Positions 43,436 to 51,675 of a stretch of DNA of 64,000 nucleotides are shown here, piece by piece (the first letter of the stretch is position 1; every line of letters begins with the position of its first letter). A program made the position numbers and the translations under genes. The notes below the pieces were generated by a model. That model was not told where the DNA came from and made no database searches. It saw nothing but the letters and a program-made list of their open reading frames with translations. The DNA comes from Corynebacterium imitans (GTDB lineage Bacteria; Actinomycetota; Actinomycetes; Mycobacteriales; Mycobacteriaceae): NCBI RefSeq assembly GCF_000739455.1, contig NZ_CP009211.1, positions 1,809,458-1,873,457 of the forward strand, written 5' to 3'.

Positions 43436-44944
43436 TTACGTCAGATCTTCGAAGATTGCCGAGTAGTCAGCGGCGTTGCGACCCCAAGTATGTTTTTTCG
43501 CCCAAGCTATCAGAGATAGCGGATCCGGTGGACATGCCAGCATCGAATCCAGCTTCTGTAGATAGAGAGACGGTTTTCGTTCTTCTACGTATACACCCAA
43601 ATTCCCGGTTATGTATTTAAGCGCGGGTAAGTCTGATGCCAAAATCGGGATTCCCAAGGCCATAGCGTTTAGAGGCTTCAAAGGAGGTACAGTACGACAA
43701 ACTTCCCAATCTTCTCGTGGAACTACAAAGACATCTAAGCATGCGTACCACATGGAAATCTCGTGGACAGGCCTTCTTCCAACAAAATATACTCGTCCAG
43801 CGACGCCGAGTGTCTCCGAAAGCCTTTTTAACCGAGAAAGGTCTTCACCATCGCCAACTATCAGCACATTAAGGCAGGCATCTAGTTCTGCCATATGCAA
43901 TAAGATTTCCAAACCCTCATATCTCACGACAGATCCGACGTAGCCAATAAACGGTTCATCCGGCAATCCACACTTTCGCCTTGCTTCATGCTTACTGATC
44001 GGGTTTTCGAATATTTTGTCATCTATTGCATTTGGGATTTCACTGATTTTACGGCCGTCTACGCCTCTCAGTTTTACTGCTTCTGTAAGGGGACTACCTA
44101 TAGTGACCACCGCATCGGCATCATTCGCAAACTTGGTCTCTTGCTTTCGTACCCATTCATATTTATCTGAATGCTTGGCATCCAATCGCATTGGTTTAGG
44201 CCTCTTGCTCAGCCAAGTCTTTTCTTGCTCACCACGTATCTCGTACACCCACGGCACTCCAATTGCGGCCGCAACTCGTTGTGCAACTATCGCATTGTGA
44301 AAATCAGTAGTAGTTACGACAAGATCTGCTCTAAGGCTTTCCGCTATTTCGGCAGTCCGTTCAACTGTATAAACCAATTGTTCTTCTACCCGGAAGTGAA
44401 ACCTCGGCGGAACTACGTGCCAGTATCGAATTCCATCGACAAGCCTCCCCTGCCGCGAAGGTTTATCTCCAATTACTAACGGATACCCATACCTCGTCAC
44501 AACCTGTACAGTCACCCCACGCTGGGTTAATGCTTTTGCCGTCTCATGGGTTCGAATCGTATATCCAGACTGTGTATACGGTAATGCGTTCGTAGCAACG
44601 AATAGCACGCGGGGTTTCCCTTTGTTGTCCCGCCTAGCTGGCCTGGTCCGCCCCACTGGGTCTACCGTTGAGTAGAAGATCTCGCGCCGGACAAAACATA
44701 GGTTGCCAAAATTTCGCAACTTCTGCAGCGGCGAGAGTACCGTATACCAATCCAGAAACTCGGTGTAGTGGCCATTCGAGATCAAAGCATTTTCTCTACA
44801 GAATTTAGAAAGGAAACTTAAGAAACTCCGAAGCCTTCGCTTTCCGTTCCTCCTACACCACTCGCTAGCTTTGCTCAACAAGTTTGATGGGTTCATCACA
44901 AGTTGGGAAAGCAAAAAACCGATCAAGAACCGTACATTTCGCAA
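43436..44944 (-). CDS. Glycosyltransferase family 4
   Basis: A 502-residue GT-B glycosyltransferase. A 100-residue N-terminal extension precedes the GT4 fold: VLFVATNALPYTQSGYTIRTHE (donor-side N domain), then WVYEIRGEQEKTW, FIGYVGSVVRYEGLEILL and the nucleotide-sugar region DVFVVPREDWEVCRTVPPLKPLNAMALGIPILASD. The E-x7-E motif typical of GT4 is not obvious (P-rich VPPLKPLNA in its place). TTG 44944 is the probable start, nine bases after the previous gene; ATG 44896 is the alternative. Confidence 0.85.
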   Translation of the reverse strand: MRNVRFLIGFLLSQLVMNPSNLLSKASEWCRRNGKRRLRSFLSFLSKFCRENALISNGHYTEFLDWYTVLSPLQKLRNFGNLCFVRREIFYSTVDPVGRTRPARRDNKGKPRVLFVATNALPYTQSGYTIRTHETAKALTQRGVTVQVVTRYGYPLVIGDKPSRQGRLVDGIRYWHVVPPRFHFRVEEQLVYTVERTAEIAESLRADLVVTTTDFHNAIVAQRVAAAIGVPWVYEIRGEQEKTWLSKRPKPMRLDAKHSDKYEWVRKQETKFANDADAVVTIGSPLTEAVKLRGVDGRKISEIPNAIDDKIFENPISKHEARRKCGLPDEPFIGYVGSVVRYEGLEILLHMAELDACLNVLIVGDGEDLSRLKRLSETLGVAGRVYFVGRRPVHEISMWYACLDVFVVPREDWEVCRTVPPLKPLNAMALGIPILASDLPALKYITGNLGVYVEERKPSLYLQKLDSMLACPPDPLSLIAWAKKHTWGRNAADYSAIFEDLT

Positions 44945-44953
44945 CTCTCTGGC

Positions 44954-46267
44954 CTATCTCTTGATGCCGAGTACTTCCGCGAGAAACTTCTTTATTCGGC
45001 CAGGAACAACTACTTCGCGTTCGTTCTGGACCCATTCCGTCGCTTTTCTATCTAGCACCAGCAAAGAACGGTCTTGGGAAATTGATACCCACAAGTCTGC
45101 CAGTGCGGACGGGTCTTCAGGTTTCGCGACGTGTCCTGCTCCCAGCTCGCGGATAAGGTCGGCAGCCTCCCCCTCAACCACTCCGCTAATATGTTTGCCG
45201 ACTTCCATGAGCTCATATGTTTTTGAAGGCACGGCGCGTCGAAGCGGCTCCCAATCGGTCAGATGCACTAGCGCGGTATCTGCCCAATCATAAAAATTTG
45301 AGAGTTCATCGGACGGATGCTGTGATACAAATTCAGCAGCGATTTCGCCATTTGCTGCATCATCAATCAGCGACTTTTTTGCGGAACCTGCACCAACGAA
45401 ACGAAGGGATACCGAAAGGCCACGACTGCGCGCGATTTTAGCAGCTTCGATTGCATTTTGTAGATGCTGTGCGCGACCAAGTGTGCCAGCATAGAGAACT
45501 CTAAGCTCGTTTCCTGATCTATGCGCATTAACTTCTCTGGTAGCTGCGGAGTTCGATGGAAAGACGTTTCGGATCGTAACGATAGGCTTCTTCTTAGACG
45601 GCCCGAACTTTTTGTTTAGCTGGTTCTGTAAATACCCAGACGTTACTATGATCCCGTCGGCGTTTGCTAGAACCATGTCAAGTATCCGCCGTACGCTAAA
45701 CTGCAGGACTTGGAGGGGGCCCTTACTGAAAAACAATTCCTTTACTGACTTTCTCCCTAAACCACGATTCCATTCGCTGGATTGGTCCAAGAGATCAGGC
45801 CACGCATCACGGAGATCTATCACGTAAGGCTTCCCATAGAGTTTCGAAGCGAGAAATGCCACAAGCGCAGTTGGGATCGCAGGCACAGTGCCGATGATTA
45901 AGTCTGGCCCAAACTGCGAAATCGTTTTACGAGATCGCATCATTTCCGCAACCATGCCGAATGCCACTGACGCCTGATTAAGTATCTTTTCCGTTACTGA
46001 ATTTCCTGCAGGCATAAATCCGCTGCGGAGGATCTGCTCGCCCTTTGCCCCATTCTCGAGACTAGCTAATCGGCGAACTTTCCTACCCTTAGCCCAATCA
46101 CGCAGCGAGATTTTGCGCAGATAATGCGGTGGCGGGGCAACTACCATCAGTTCATGACCTTCGCGAACCAGTAGTTCGGATAACCATTGCCAACGCCTTT
46201 GCGGTACCCCATTTTCAGGTGCCCAATATTGAGAAAACACAAGGATTTTCAAATCGAGCTCCTTCAT
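44954..46267 (-). CDS. Glycosyltransferase family 4 (WbuB/WcaI-like)
   Basis: A 437-residue GT-B transferase. It begins with ILVFSQYWAPENGVPQRRW, and the N domain contains GPDLIIGTVPAIPTAL and YVIDLRDAWPDLL, as in WbuB/WcaI-type enzymes acting on UDP-amino sugars. The C domain has VLYAGTLGRAQHLQNAIEAA and the donor-site region RRAVPSKTYELMEVGKHI, containing the expected glutamate pair. It is the first gene of the glycosyltransferase run, with a TAGAAT -10-like hexamer about 40 bases upstream. Confidence 0.88.
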   Translation of the reverse strand: MKELDLKILVFSQYWAPENGVPQRRWQWLSELLVREGHELMVVAPPPHYLRKISLRDWAKGRKVRRLASLENGAKGEQILRSGFMPAGNSVTEKILNQASVAFGMVAEMMRSRKTISQFGPDLIIGTVPAIPTALVAFLASKLYGKPYVIDLRDAWPDLLDQSSEWNRGLGRKSVKELFFSKGPLQVLQFSVRRILDMVLANADGIIVTSGYLQNQLNKKFGPSKKKPIVTIRNVFPSNSAATREVNAHRSGNELRVLYAGTLGRAQHLQNAIEAAKIARSRGLSVSLRFVGAGSAKKSLIDDAANGEIAAEFVSQHPSDELSNFYDWADTALVHLTDWEPLRRAVPSKTYELMEVGKHISGVVEGEAADLIRELGAGHVAKPEDPSALADLWVSISQDRSLLVLDRKATEWVQNEREVVVPGRIKKFLAEVLGIKR

Positions 46268-46610
46268 TTCGTCGACTCGCTAGAAAAGTGTCCAAAATAT
46301 TTGTTTCGATTCTACAGGGAGAGTGGACAACCTTTAACGTGAGTCCCTTACATAGGTTTCCCGTCAACCTACCGCGTTCGGTCTCTTTGATGCCTCGGCC
46401 CTTGTCAGCAGAATAAAGCAAGACCGAAGAGTTGCACGCTAAAAACGCGGAGAGGCTGCGAGGAAAACCAATGCAGTGATCTCACCATTCTACTTAAGTC
46501 TGACGCCGAAAAGATTTACGAAGGTGCTTGAGACCTTCTCCCATAATTGAAGCTAACGGTTTTTGGCCCCACAAATCAGAGAATGAGCACCAAGAAGCGA
46601 AAAGCACCAA
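46268..46610. promoter_or_regulatory. Promoter region of the glycosyltransferase run
   Basis: This 343-base gap lies between wecB and the first GT4 gene, both on the minus strand. On the minus strand TAGAAT hexamers lie at 46309-46314 and 46487-46492; the first is about 40 bases before the GT4 start and is a good -10 candidate. No coding sequence is convincing. A clear wecB terminator was not found. Confidence 0.4.
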
Positions 46611-47777
46611 CTATTTCTGAAGATCGACTGGCATAAACTCTGGCAGCCGATCGCCTACGCCAACAAGCTCAGCTACTGCGGCAACCGACCTTTGAGCTGC
46701 TTGCCCATCACCGTACGGATTCACAGCATTCGCCATCGCCTCGTACGCAGCGTCTTGATCGAGCAGATTCTTCGCTTCCGCAACGATCCGGTTGCGGTCA
46801 GTGCCGACGAGCTTGACTGTCCCAGCAACAACCGCTTCAGGACGTTCTGTGTTTTCACGCATGACCAAAACAGGTTTGCCCAGGGAAGGTGCTTCTTCCT
46901 GCACGCCACCGGAGTCGGTGAGCACGAGGTAAGCACGGTTCAAGAGCGCAGTGAATTGGTCGTAAGGCAGAGGATCAGTGATGATGACATTCGGTAGGCT
47001 CTCCACCTCCGGCAGCACCGCATCGCGAACCTTCGGGTTCAGGTGAAGCGGTAGCGCGAACACAAAATCGGGATATGCCTTTGCAAGATCTTGTACGGCT
47101 CCGCCAATTTCCGCCATTGCATCGAGGTTCTCGCGACGGTGAGTCGTGACCAAGACTACCTTTTGGTCGCTATGCTGCAGCAACTGCAGTCGCTCATCAT
47201 CAAAGGTGACCTCCCATTCCTTGGCGGTCAGAAGGGCGTCGATCACCGTGTTTCCCGTGACCACGATGTCCTTGCTTCGGAAGTTTTCCCGCCTGAGATT
47301 CTCCTTTGATTGCTCGGTCGGCGCGAGGTGCAGGCTTGCGAGCTGCCCGATAATCTTGCGGTTCGCCTCTTCAGGGAACGGAGAGAAGATATTGCCAGTA
47401 CGCAGGCCAGCCTCCAGGTGAACGATTTTCACACCACGATGGAAACCTGCGAGCGCAGCGACCATTGCGGTAGACGTATCGCCCTGTGAGATGATCACAT
47501 CCGGCTGTGCTTCCTCGATGATGGGGTCTAAGCCCTGGATGGCACGGGATACCAGCTCATTCAGGCCCTGCCCTGGTTTCATCAGCCCCATATCATGATC
47601 GGGCTCGATGCCAAAGCGCTTGTTTACCTGTTCCAACATCTCACGGTGCTGGCCGGTGGACACTACGACAGATTCAAATCTGTCGTCCCCCTCCAGTGCT
47701 TTGATGACGGGTGCGACCTTGATCGCCTCTGGGCGGGTGCCGTAGACGGTCATTACTTTGGGTTTTTGAGAAGACAC
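46611..47777 (-). CDS. wecB: UDP-N-acetylglucosamine 2-epimerase (non-hydrolysing)
   Basis: A 388-residue enzyme that interconverts UDP-GlcNAc and UDP-ManNAc, the substrate of WecC. Family motifs are TVYGTRPEAIKVAPVIK, VSTGQHREML, VISQGDTSTAMVAALAGF, VHLEAGLRTGNIFSPFPEE, TTHRRENLD and LTDSGGVQEEAPSLGKPVLVMRENTERPEA. Length is as usual. It opens the polysaccharide locus at its high-coordinate end and is divergent from the YtxH-like gene, with about 100 bases between starts. Confidence 0.96.
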   Translation of the reverse strand: MSSQKPKVMTVYGTRPEAIKVAPVIKALEGDDRFESVVVSTGQHREMLEQVNKRFGIEPDHDMGLMKPGQGLNELVSRAIQGLDPIIEEAQPDVIISQGDTSTAMVAALAGFHRGVKIVHLEAGLRTGNIFSPFPEEANRKIIGQLASLHLAPTEQSKENLRRENFRSKDIVVTGNTVIDALLTAKEWEVTFDDERLQLLQHSDQKVVLVTTHRRENLDAMAEIGGAVQDLAKAYPDFVFALPLHLNPKVRDAVLPEVESLPNVIITDPLPYDQFTALLNRAYLVLTDSGGVQEEAPSLGKPVLVMRENTERPEAVVAGTVKLVGTDRNRIVAEAKNLLDQDAAYEAMANAVNPYGDGQAAQRSVAAVAELVGVGDRLPEFMPVDLQK

Positions 47778-47878
47778 GATTCCTCGCAGCCGGGTCAGAT
47801 TCTAGGTACTTCTATTTAAAGTACCGCATCGACCGTGATGGCGTTGTCTCAGCATGCCTCATCAGTATTGTGGTAGCC

Positions 47879-48151
47879 ATGTACCAATTCGTTGTCGGAG
47901 CAGCCGCCGGGTACGTGTTCGGCACGAAGGCCGGCCGCAAGCGCTACCACCAGATCGTTAACGCCACCCAGGCGGCGATGAACTCGCCGGTGACCAAGCA
48001 GGTGGTGGAGTCCACCCGCAAGGCCATTGCAAATAAAATCGACCCGGAGCCGCGCATGCGCGAGGTGAAGGACTTGCGCAAGGGGCGCAAGCTGCGGGAC
48101 AGGAAGAACGCGGAGATCGAAGACCAAATCCTCGAGCCCGACGAGGACTAG
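47879..48151 (+). CDS. YtxH-like small protein
   Basis: A 90-residue protein with one short N-terminal hydrophobic segment (FVVGAAAGYVFGTKAGRKRY), the signature of YtxH-like general-stress proteins. A charged C-terminal region ends in EDQILEPDED. It is probably membrane-associated. ATG 47879 is chosen; GTG 47870 is in frame. The stop shares CTAG with the convergent ppx gene inside a 14-base perfect palindrome. Confidence 0.75.
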   Translation: MYQFVVGAAAGYVFGTKAGRKRYHQIVNATQAAMNSPVTKQVVESTRKAIANKIDPEPRMREVKDLRKGRKLRDRKNAEIEDQILEPDED

Positions 48152-49092
48152 TCCTCGAGCAGACTGGCGACAATCCCGTCGAGGATGTCTTTCTCACTAA
48201 TGATGAAGGCGGATGCGCCGGCTTCTCTCTCGAAGGCGTCCATCATTTCCTCCACGACTGTCGAGCCGGAGCCGATTACGTCTGCTCGCCCGGGGTGCAT
48301 CGGCCCGTATTCGAGGCGCTGCTTTGCGGTGCGGGAGCGCAGATCCGCCGTGACCTCTCGCATGCGGTTGAAGGGGACTTCCGACATATGGATGTGCTCC
48401 GGGTCGTAGGAGTCGAGGCCCTGGGCAAGCGCGGAGAGCGTCGTAAAGGTCCCCGCACAGCCCACGAAGGTGCGCGCCTGGTCAAAGGGGACGGCCTCAG
48501 CGGCTTCTGCGATGCGCTCGCGGATGTAGCTGCGGGCTGCTGCCGTTTCCTCCTCGGTCGGCGGGTCGGTGGGCATGAAACGCTCCGTGACGCGCACGCA
48601 GCCCATCTGGGTGGAACGTGCCCCCTGCTCCATAACGAACTCGGTGGAGCCGCCGCCTAGGTCAATAACACAGAAGGGGCCACGTGCGGGGTCGATGTCC
48701 GCGGTGGCTCCCCGGAACGACAGGTGCGCCTCTTCGTCGCCGGAGATGACCTCAGCCTGCGCGCCCTCCTGAATCTGGCCGAGGAGCTCGCGGGTCATGG
48801 CGAAGAAGTCTTCGCGGTTTTCCGCATCGCGGGTTGCTGAGGTGGCGACCATGCGTACGCGCTCCACGCCTTCGGCGCGCATTCGTTCGGTGTAGGCGGC
48901 AAGCGCCTGACGGGTGCGCTCGATCGCCTCCGGGTTGAAGCGGCCGGTTTCGTCGACGCCTTGGCCGAGACGGACGATGGTGTTCTCGCGGGTGAGCTCG
49001 GTGAGCGTGCCGTCGGCTTCTCGGCGGGTAATGAGCAGGCGGATGGAATTGGTGCCGCAGTCGACAGCAGCGACGGTCAGCGGGAGACTCAT
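48148..49092 (-). CDS. ppx: Exopolyphosphatase / Ppx-GppA family
   Basis: A 314-residue phosphatase that removes terminal phosphates from polyphosphate or from pppGpp. The ASKHA-fold motifs are AAVDCGTNSIRLL (phosphate-1), EVISGDEEAHLSF and FCVIDLGGGSTEFV (phosphate-2), and VIGSGSTVVEEMM near the end. Corynebacteria carry a short Ppx of this length. ATG 49092 overlaps the stop of the DUF501 gene by four bases; the longer arginine-rich frame is a shadow. DUF501-ppx is a conserved neighbour pair. Confidence 0.92.
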   Translation of the reverse strand: MSLPLTVAAVDCGTNSIRLLITRREADGTLTELTRENTIVRLGQGVDETGRFNPEAIERTRQALAAYTERMRAEGVERVRMVATSATRDAENREDFFAMTRELLGQIQEGAQAEVISGDEEAHLSFRGATADIDPARGPFCVIDLGGGSTEFVMEQGARSTQMGCVRVTERFMPTDPPTEEETAAARSYIRERIAEAAEAVPFDQARTFVGCAGTFTTLSALAQGLDSYDPEHIHMSEVPFNRMREVTADLRSRTAKQRLEYGPMHPGRADVIGSGSTVVEEMMDAFEREAGASAFIISEKDILDGIVASLLED

Positions 49093-49655
49093 GCAAGCCC
49101 CTCCCCCGCCTCGTCGAGGGTAATGCCGAGGTCCTCGAGCGTGGGCCAGTCCGCAGGAATCGCGGCACCACGCAGGTTGCCGTGCTCGGCGGCGAGGGCG
49201 ACGGCTTCGTCGCCGAAGCGGACGCGGCCGGGGCCTTCGGCGAGAGCGTAGGCGATAAGCACGTGGAGGCACTTCACACGTTCTGGCATACCGCCGCCGG
49301 AGAAGTCGGTACCCAGGTCTTCGATGGCGTTACGCTTAGCGAGGTAGTGCTCGTGCGCGGCGAGGTAGTCCTTGCGCAGGGCTTCGCCGCTGTCGGAGTC
49401 CTCGTTAAGCCGGGACTCCATCCACTTCATTACCTGGGCGACTTCGAGGCGGGACGCTTCGGCGGTGAGACGTGGGTCTGTGAGGTAGTAGAGGGTGGGG
49501 AACGGCGTGCCGTCGTCAAGCTTTGGGGCGGTCTTGAGCACGGCGGGCTGGCCGTCGGGCGTGCGGTAGGCGATCGCGAGCACGCCGCGGGGTACGCGGC
49601 CGAGCTGGTCGGCGACTGTGGCGAGATCCTCCGGGGTGGGTGATTCATGTTGCAT
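49089..49655 (-). CDS. DUF501 protein
   Basis: A 188-residue conserved actinobacterial protein of unknown function, normally found between ftsB and ppx. It carries the family features DQLGRVPRGVLAIAYR, the PTLYYLTDP motif, SRLEVAQVMKWMESRL, and CLHVLIAYALAEGPG. ATG 49655 is the chosen start. The end overlaps ppx. Here the usual ftsB neighbour is separated from it by the DUF3644 insertion. Confidence 0.85.
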   Translation of the reverse strand: MQHESPTPEDLATVADQLGRVPRGVLAIAYRTPDGQPAVLKTAPKLDDGTPFPTLYYLTDPRLTAEASRLEVAQVMKWMESRLNEDSDSGEALRKDYLAAHEHYLAKRNAIEDLGTDFSGGGMPERVKCLHVLIAYALAEGPGRVRFGDEAVALAAEHGNLRGAAIPADWPTLEDLGITLDEAGEGLA

Positions 49656-49759
49656 GAGCCATATTGTGGCACAGGGCGGGGTGGGTGCTCGGACAGGAAT
49701 CGGATTAGGCTTCTTGAGAGAGCAACGGAGAATGCCATGAATCACTAGGCTCTTCTCTT

Positions 49760-50452
49760 ATGAGCGACGAAAAGGTGCACCAAGCGAGCGGCGACCATGT
49801 TGCGAAACGTTTGCTCGACAAGAGCAAGGAGGCCTTCGCACTAGCTGTCGAACTTTATAACCGCCCAACGCTGCGATACCACGCAGAAGCTTGCTCAATT
49901 TTTCTTTGTAACGCATGGGAGCTCATGCTCAAAGCGCACCTGATTGCAGAAGAGGGCCTGGAGGCAATTTACTACCCCGACAATCCCGATCGAACAATCT
50001 CGCTCGAAGACTGCCTCAAAAGGATTTTCTCCAACGACAAATCACCGCTGCGGGTGAACATGCGCGAGCTCATCAGGTTTCGAAATACGAACACTCATTT
50101 CATTACTGATGAGTACGAACTCTTCTATGGTCCTTTTCTGCAAGCAGCGGTGACAAACTACGCGGAGCAGCTGGAAAACCTCCACGGCGATTCGGTGAGC
50201 GACATCATGCCAGAAAACCATCTCACACTGGCCGTGCGAAGAGGGTCGATCGAACCCGAAGTGATCCGGGCTAAATACGACCCTGCCGTTGCCAAAAAGC
50301 TTCTCGAGAACCAGAGGGACTTGGCCGGCGTTGTGGGAGACGAAGGAAATAGTTCTGTCGCCGCCGTATATGAAACTTCTCTTCGCTTAGTGAAACGCCA
50401 GCAAGACGCTGACCTGATGTCTTTGTCACCAAAGACGCCCGCGAGGGGGTAA
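49760..50452 (+). CDS. DUF3644-domain protein, N-terminal part (HEPN-like)
   Basis: A 230-residue protein matching the N-terminal DUF3644 region: FALAVELYNRPTLRYHAEA and CNAWELMLKAHLI. The sequence ELIRFRNTNTHFIT holds an R-x4-H motif (RNTNTH), the catalytic signature of HEPN ribonucleases. The usual C-terminal part appears to be encoded by the next ORF, which starts 5 bases after this stop. A GAGGGGG run lies just before the TAA. The gene is AT-richer than its neighbours, inserted between DUF501 and ftsB, and in the opposite direction. A role in defence is inference. Confidence 0.72.
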   Translation: MSDEKVHQASGDHVAKRLLDKSKEAFALAVELYNRPTLRYHAEACSIFLCNAWELMLKAHLIAEEGLEAIYYPDNPDRTISLEDCLKRIFSNDKSPLRVNMRELIRFRNTNTHFITDEYELFYGPFLQAAVTNYAEQLENLHGDSVSDIMPENHLTLAVRRGSIEPEVIRAKYDPAVAKKLLENQRDLAGVVGDEGNSSVAAVYETSLRLVKRQQDADLMSLSPKTPARG

Positions 50453-50457
50453 GCATT

Positions 50458-50787
50458 GTGAAAGATATTCGCGATGCCAGTAGTTATTACCCATTTCGAA
50501 CTAGCGCGTGCATCGAAAAGGTTAATGCGCGCTTAAAAGGTCGAGGCGTGAAGATATTCTTCGGCGGAGAGGAGATCCCGCGATTTAACAAATTTCATTT
50601 CAACCTCTTTGTGAAGGGCCATAACTTCAAGGGCGATAGCAGGTTCAGTTACAACCGAAATAGCGCAGATGAAAACCCCTATTACGTCTATAGCCAACGA
50701 GCAATCGAGTTCATCGTGGAACGCCTCTCTAAGGAGCCGGATACGTACCTAGACAAACTAAAACACCATTCAACCAGCGCAAAGTAA
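50458..50787 (+). CDS. DUF3644-associated C-terminal protein
   Basis: A 109-residue protein with SSYYPFRTSACIEKVNARLK and a C-terminal YVYSQRAIEFIVERLSKEP, which look like the tail of full-length DUF3644 proteins. GTG 50458 has AGGGGG upstream and could be a real start. A frameshift in the G-run at 50443-50449 would instead join it to the previous ORF. It is either a second subunit or the result of a split. Confidence 0.6.
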   Translation: MKDIRDASSYYPFRTSACIEKVNARLKGRGVKIFFGGEEIPRFNKFHFNLFVKGHNFKGDSRFSYNRNSADENPYYVYSQRAIEFIVERLSKEPDTYLDKLKHHSTSAK

Positions 50788-50963
50788 AGCACACATTTTG
50801 TCGCTTACCCAAGTAAAAGACACCAACCCCCGGAGCAAAGGAATTCTCGGCCTAAAGCCTTACTCCCATTCGGGAACCCAGCTTTATCCTTCTCGGGTTG
50901 GTGCCTACGCCCAAGGCTACTGTGCCGACGCATCTCTGGCAAGAGCAAATCAGTTCATTATCG

Positions 50964-51593
50964 CTATTCCTCGGTGTCCTCGGTAAATCCCGCAACTTCC
51001 TCTGGAACAACTGAGGTGAGATCGGTCTCGGACACATCTGCCGGTTGCTCGGTTTGTTCCGCGGGCTCAGGAGCCGGTTTCTCCGCCTCCGGAAGCTCAC
51101 GGAGTGAATCCCACATGACTTCGCTCCAGGAGCGCTCGTCGGGAACCTCGTCGGTGGTGATGGACGGACTGTGGGACATGCGCGGGTCGATGATGCGCCA
51201 CGCGGACTCCCCTTCCGCCATCACGCCGAGGCGGCGGCGCGCCTCCTGCTCCACGTAGGCGGGGTCCTCGTACTTGGCGATGTCCTCTTCTAGCTCCGCC
51301 TTGCGGCGCTCGAGTTGTTCGATGGAGGACTGTGCACGCGCGATCTCGGCGCGGCCTTCGTAGTAGTTGCGCAGCGGGACGGCGATGGCAATCAGTACCG
51401 CGATCACCAGGGCGATCAGGATAGCGGTGCTGGTGATGTCCTGTTGGAACATTGCCGGGAGGCGGCGCTTCTTCGCCGTTGCCTTGGCTGCGCGTTGGTC
51501 CTTGCCGCGCTCGCGGGAGGCCACCGGAACGGTGCGGGGCGTTTTGCCTCGCCCGCGTTTCCGGTTCGGGGACTGCGATGCGCGTGGGGACAT
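50964..51593 (-). CDS. ftsB: Septum formation initiator FtsB/DivIC
   Basis: A 209-residue bitopic division protein. It has a basic cytoplasmic N-terminus (RKRGRGKTPR, KKRRLP), one membrane helix at about residues 53-75, then a coiled coil (AEIARAQSSIEQLERRKAELEEDI) and the conserved DPAYVEQEARRRLGVMAEGE. A Pro/Glu-rich tail follows. ATG 51593 is chosen because the upstream frame is antisense-like. In most corynebacteria it is next to eno; here the CAP-domain gene lies between. Confidence 0.9.
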   Translation of the reverse strand: MSPRASQSPNRKRGRGKTPRTVPVASRERGKDQRAAKATAKKRRLPAMFQQDITSTAILIALVIAVLIAIAVPLRNYYEGRAEIARAQSSIEQLERRKAELEEDIAKYEDPAYVEQEARRRLGVMAEGESAWRIIDPRMSHSPSITTDEVPDERSWSEVMWDSLRELPEAEKPAPEPAEQTEQPADVSETDLTSVVPEEVAGFTEDTEE

Positions 51594-51675
51594 AGTGGTT
51601 GTTGAGTCTAGCCCGTCGGGTTGCCCGGGTGCGAAGGCGCGCGGGCAGGCGTACGAGTTCAGCTGGCACGCTGCG

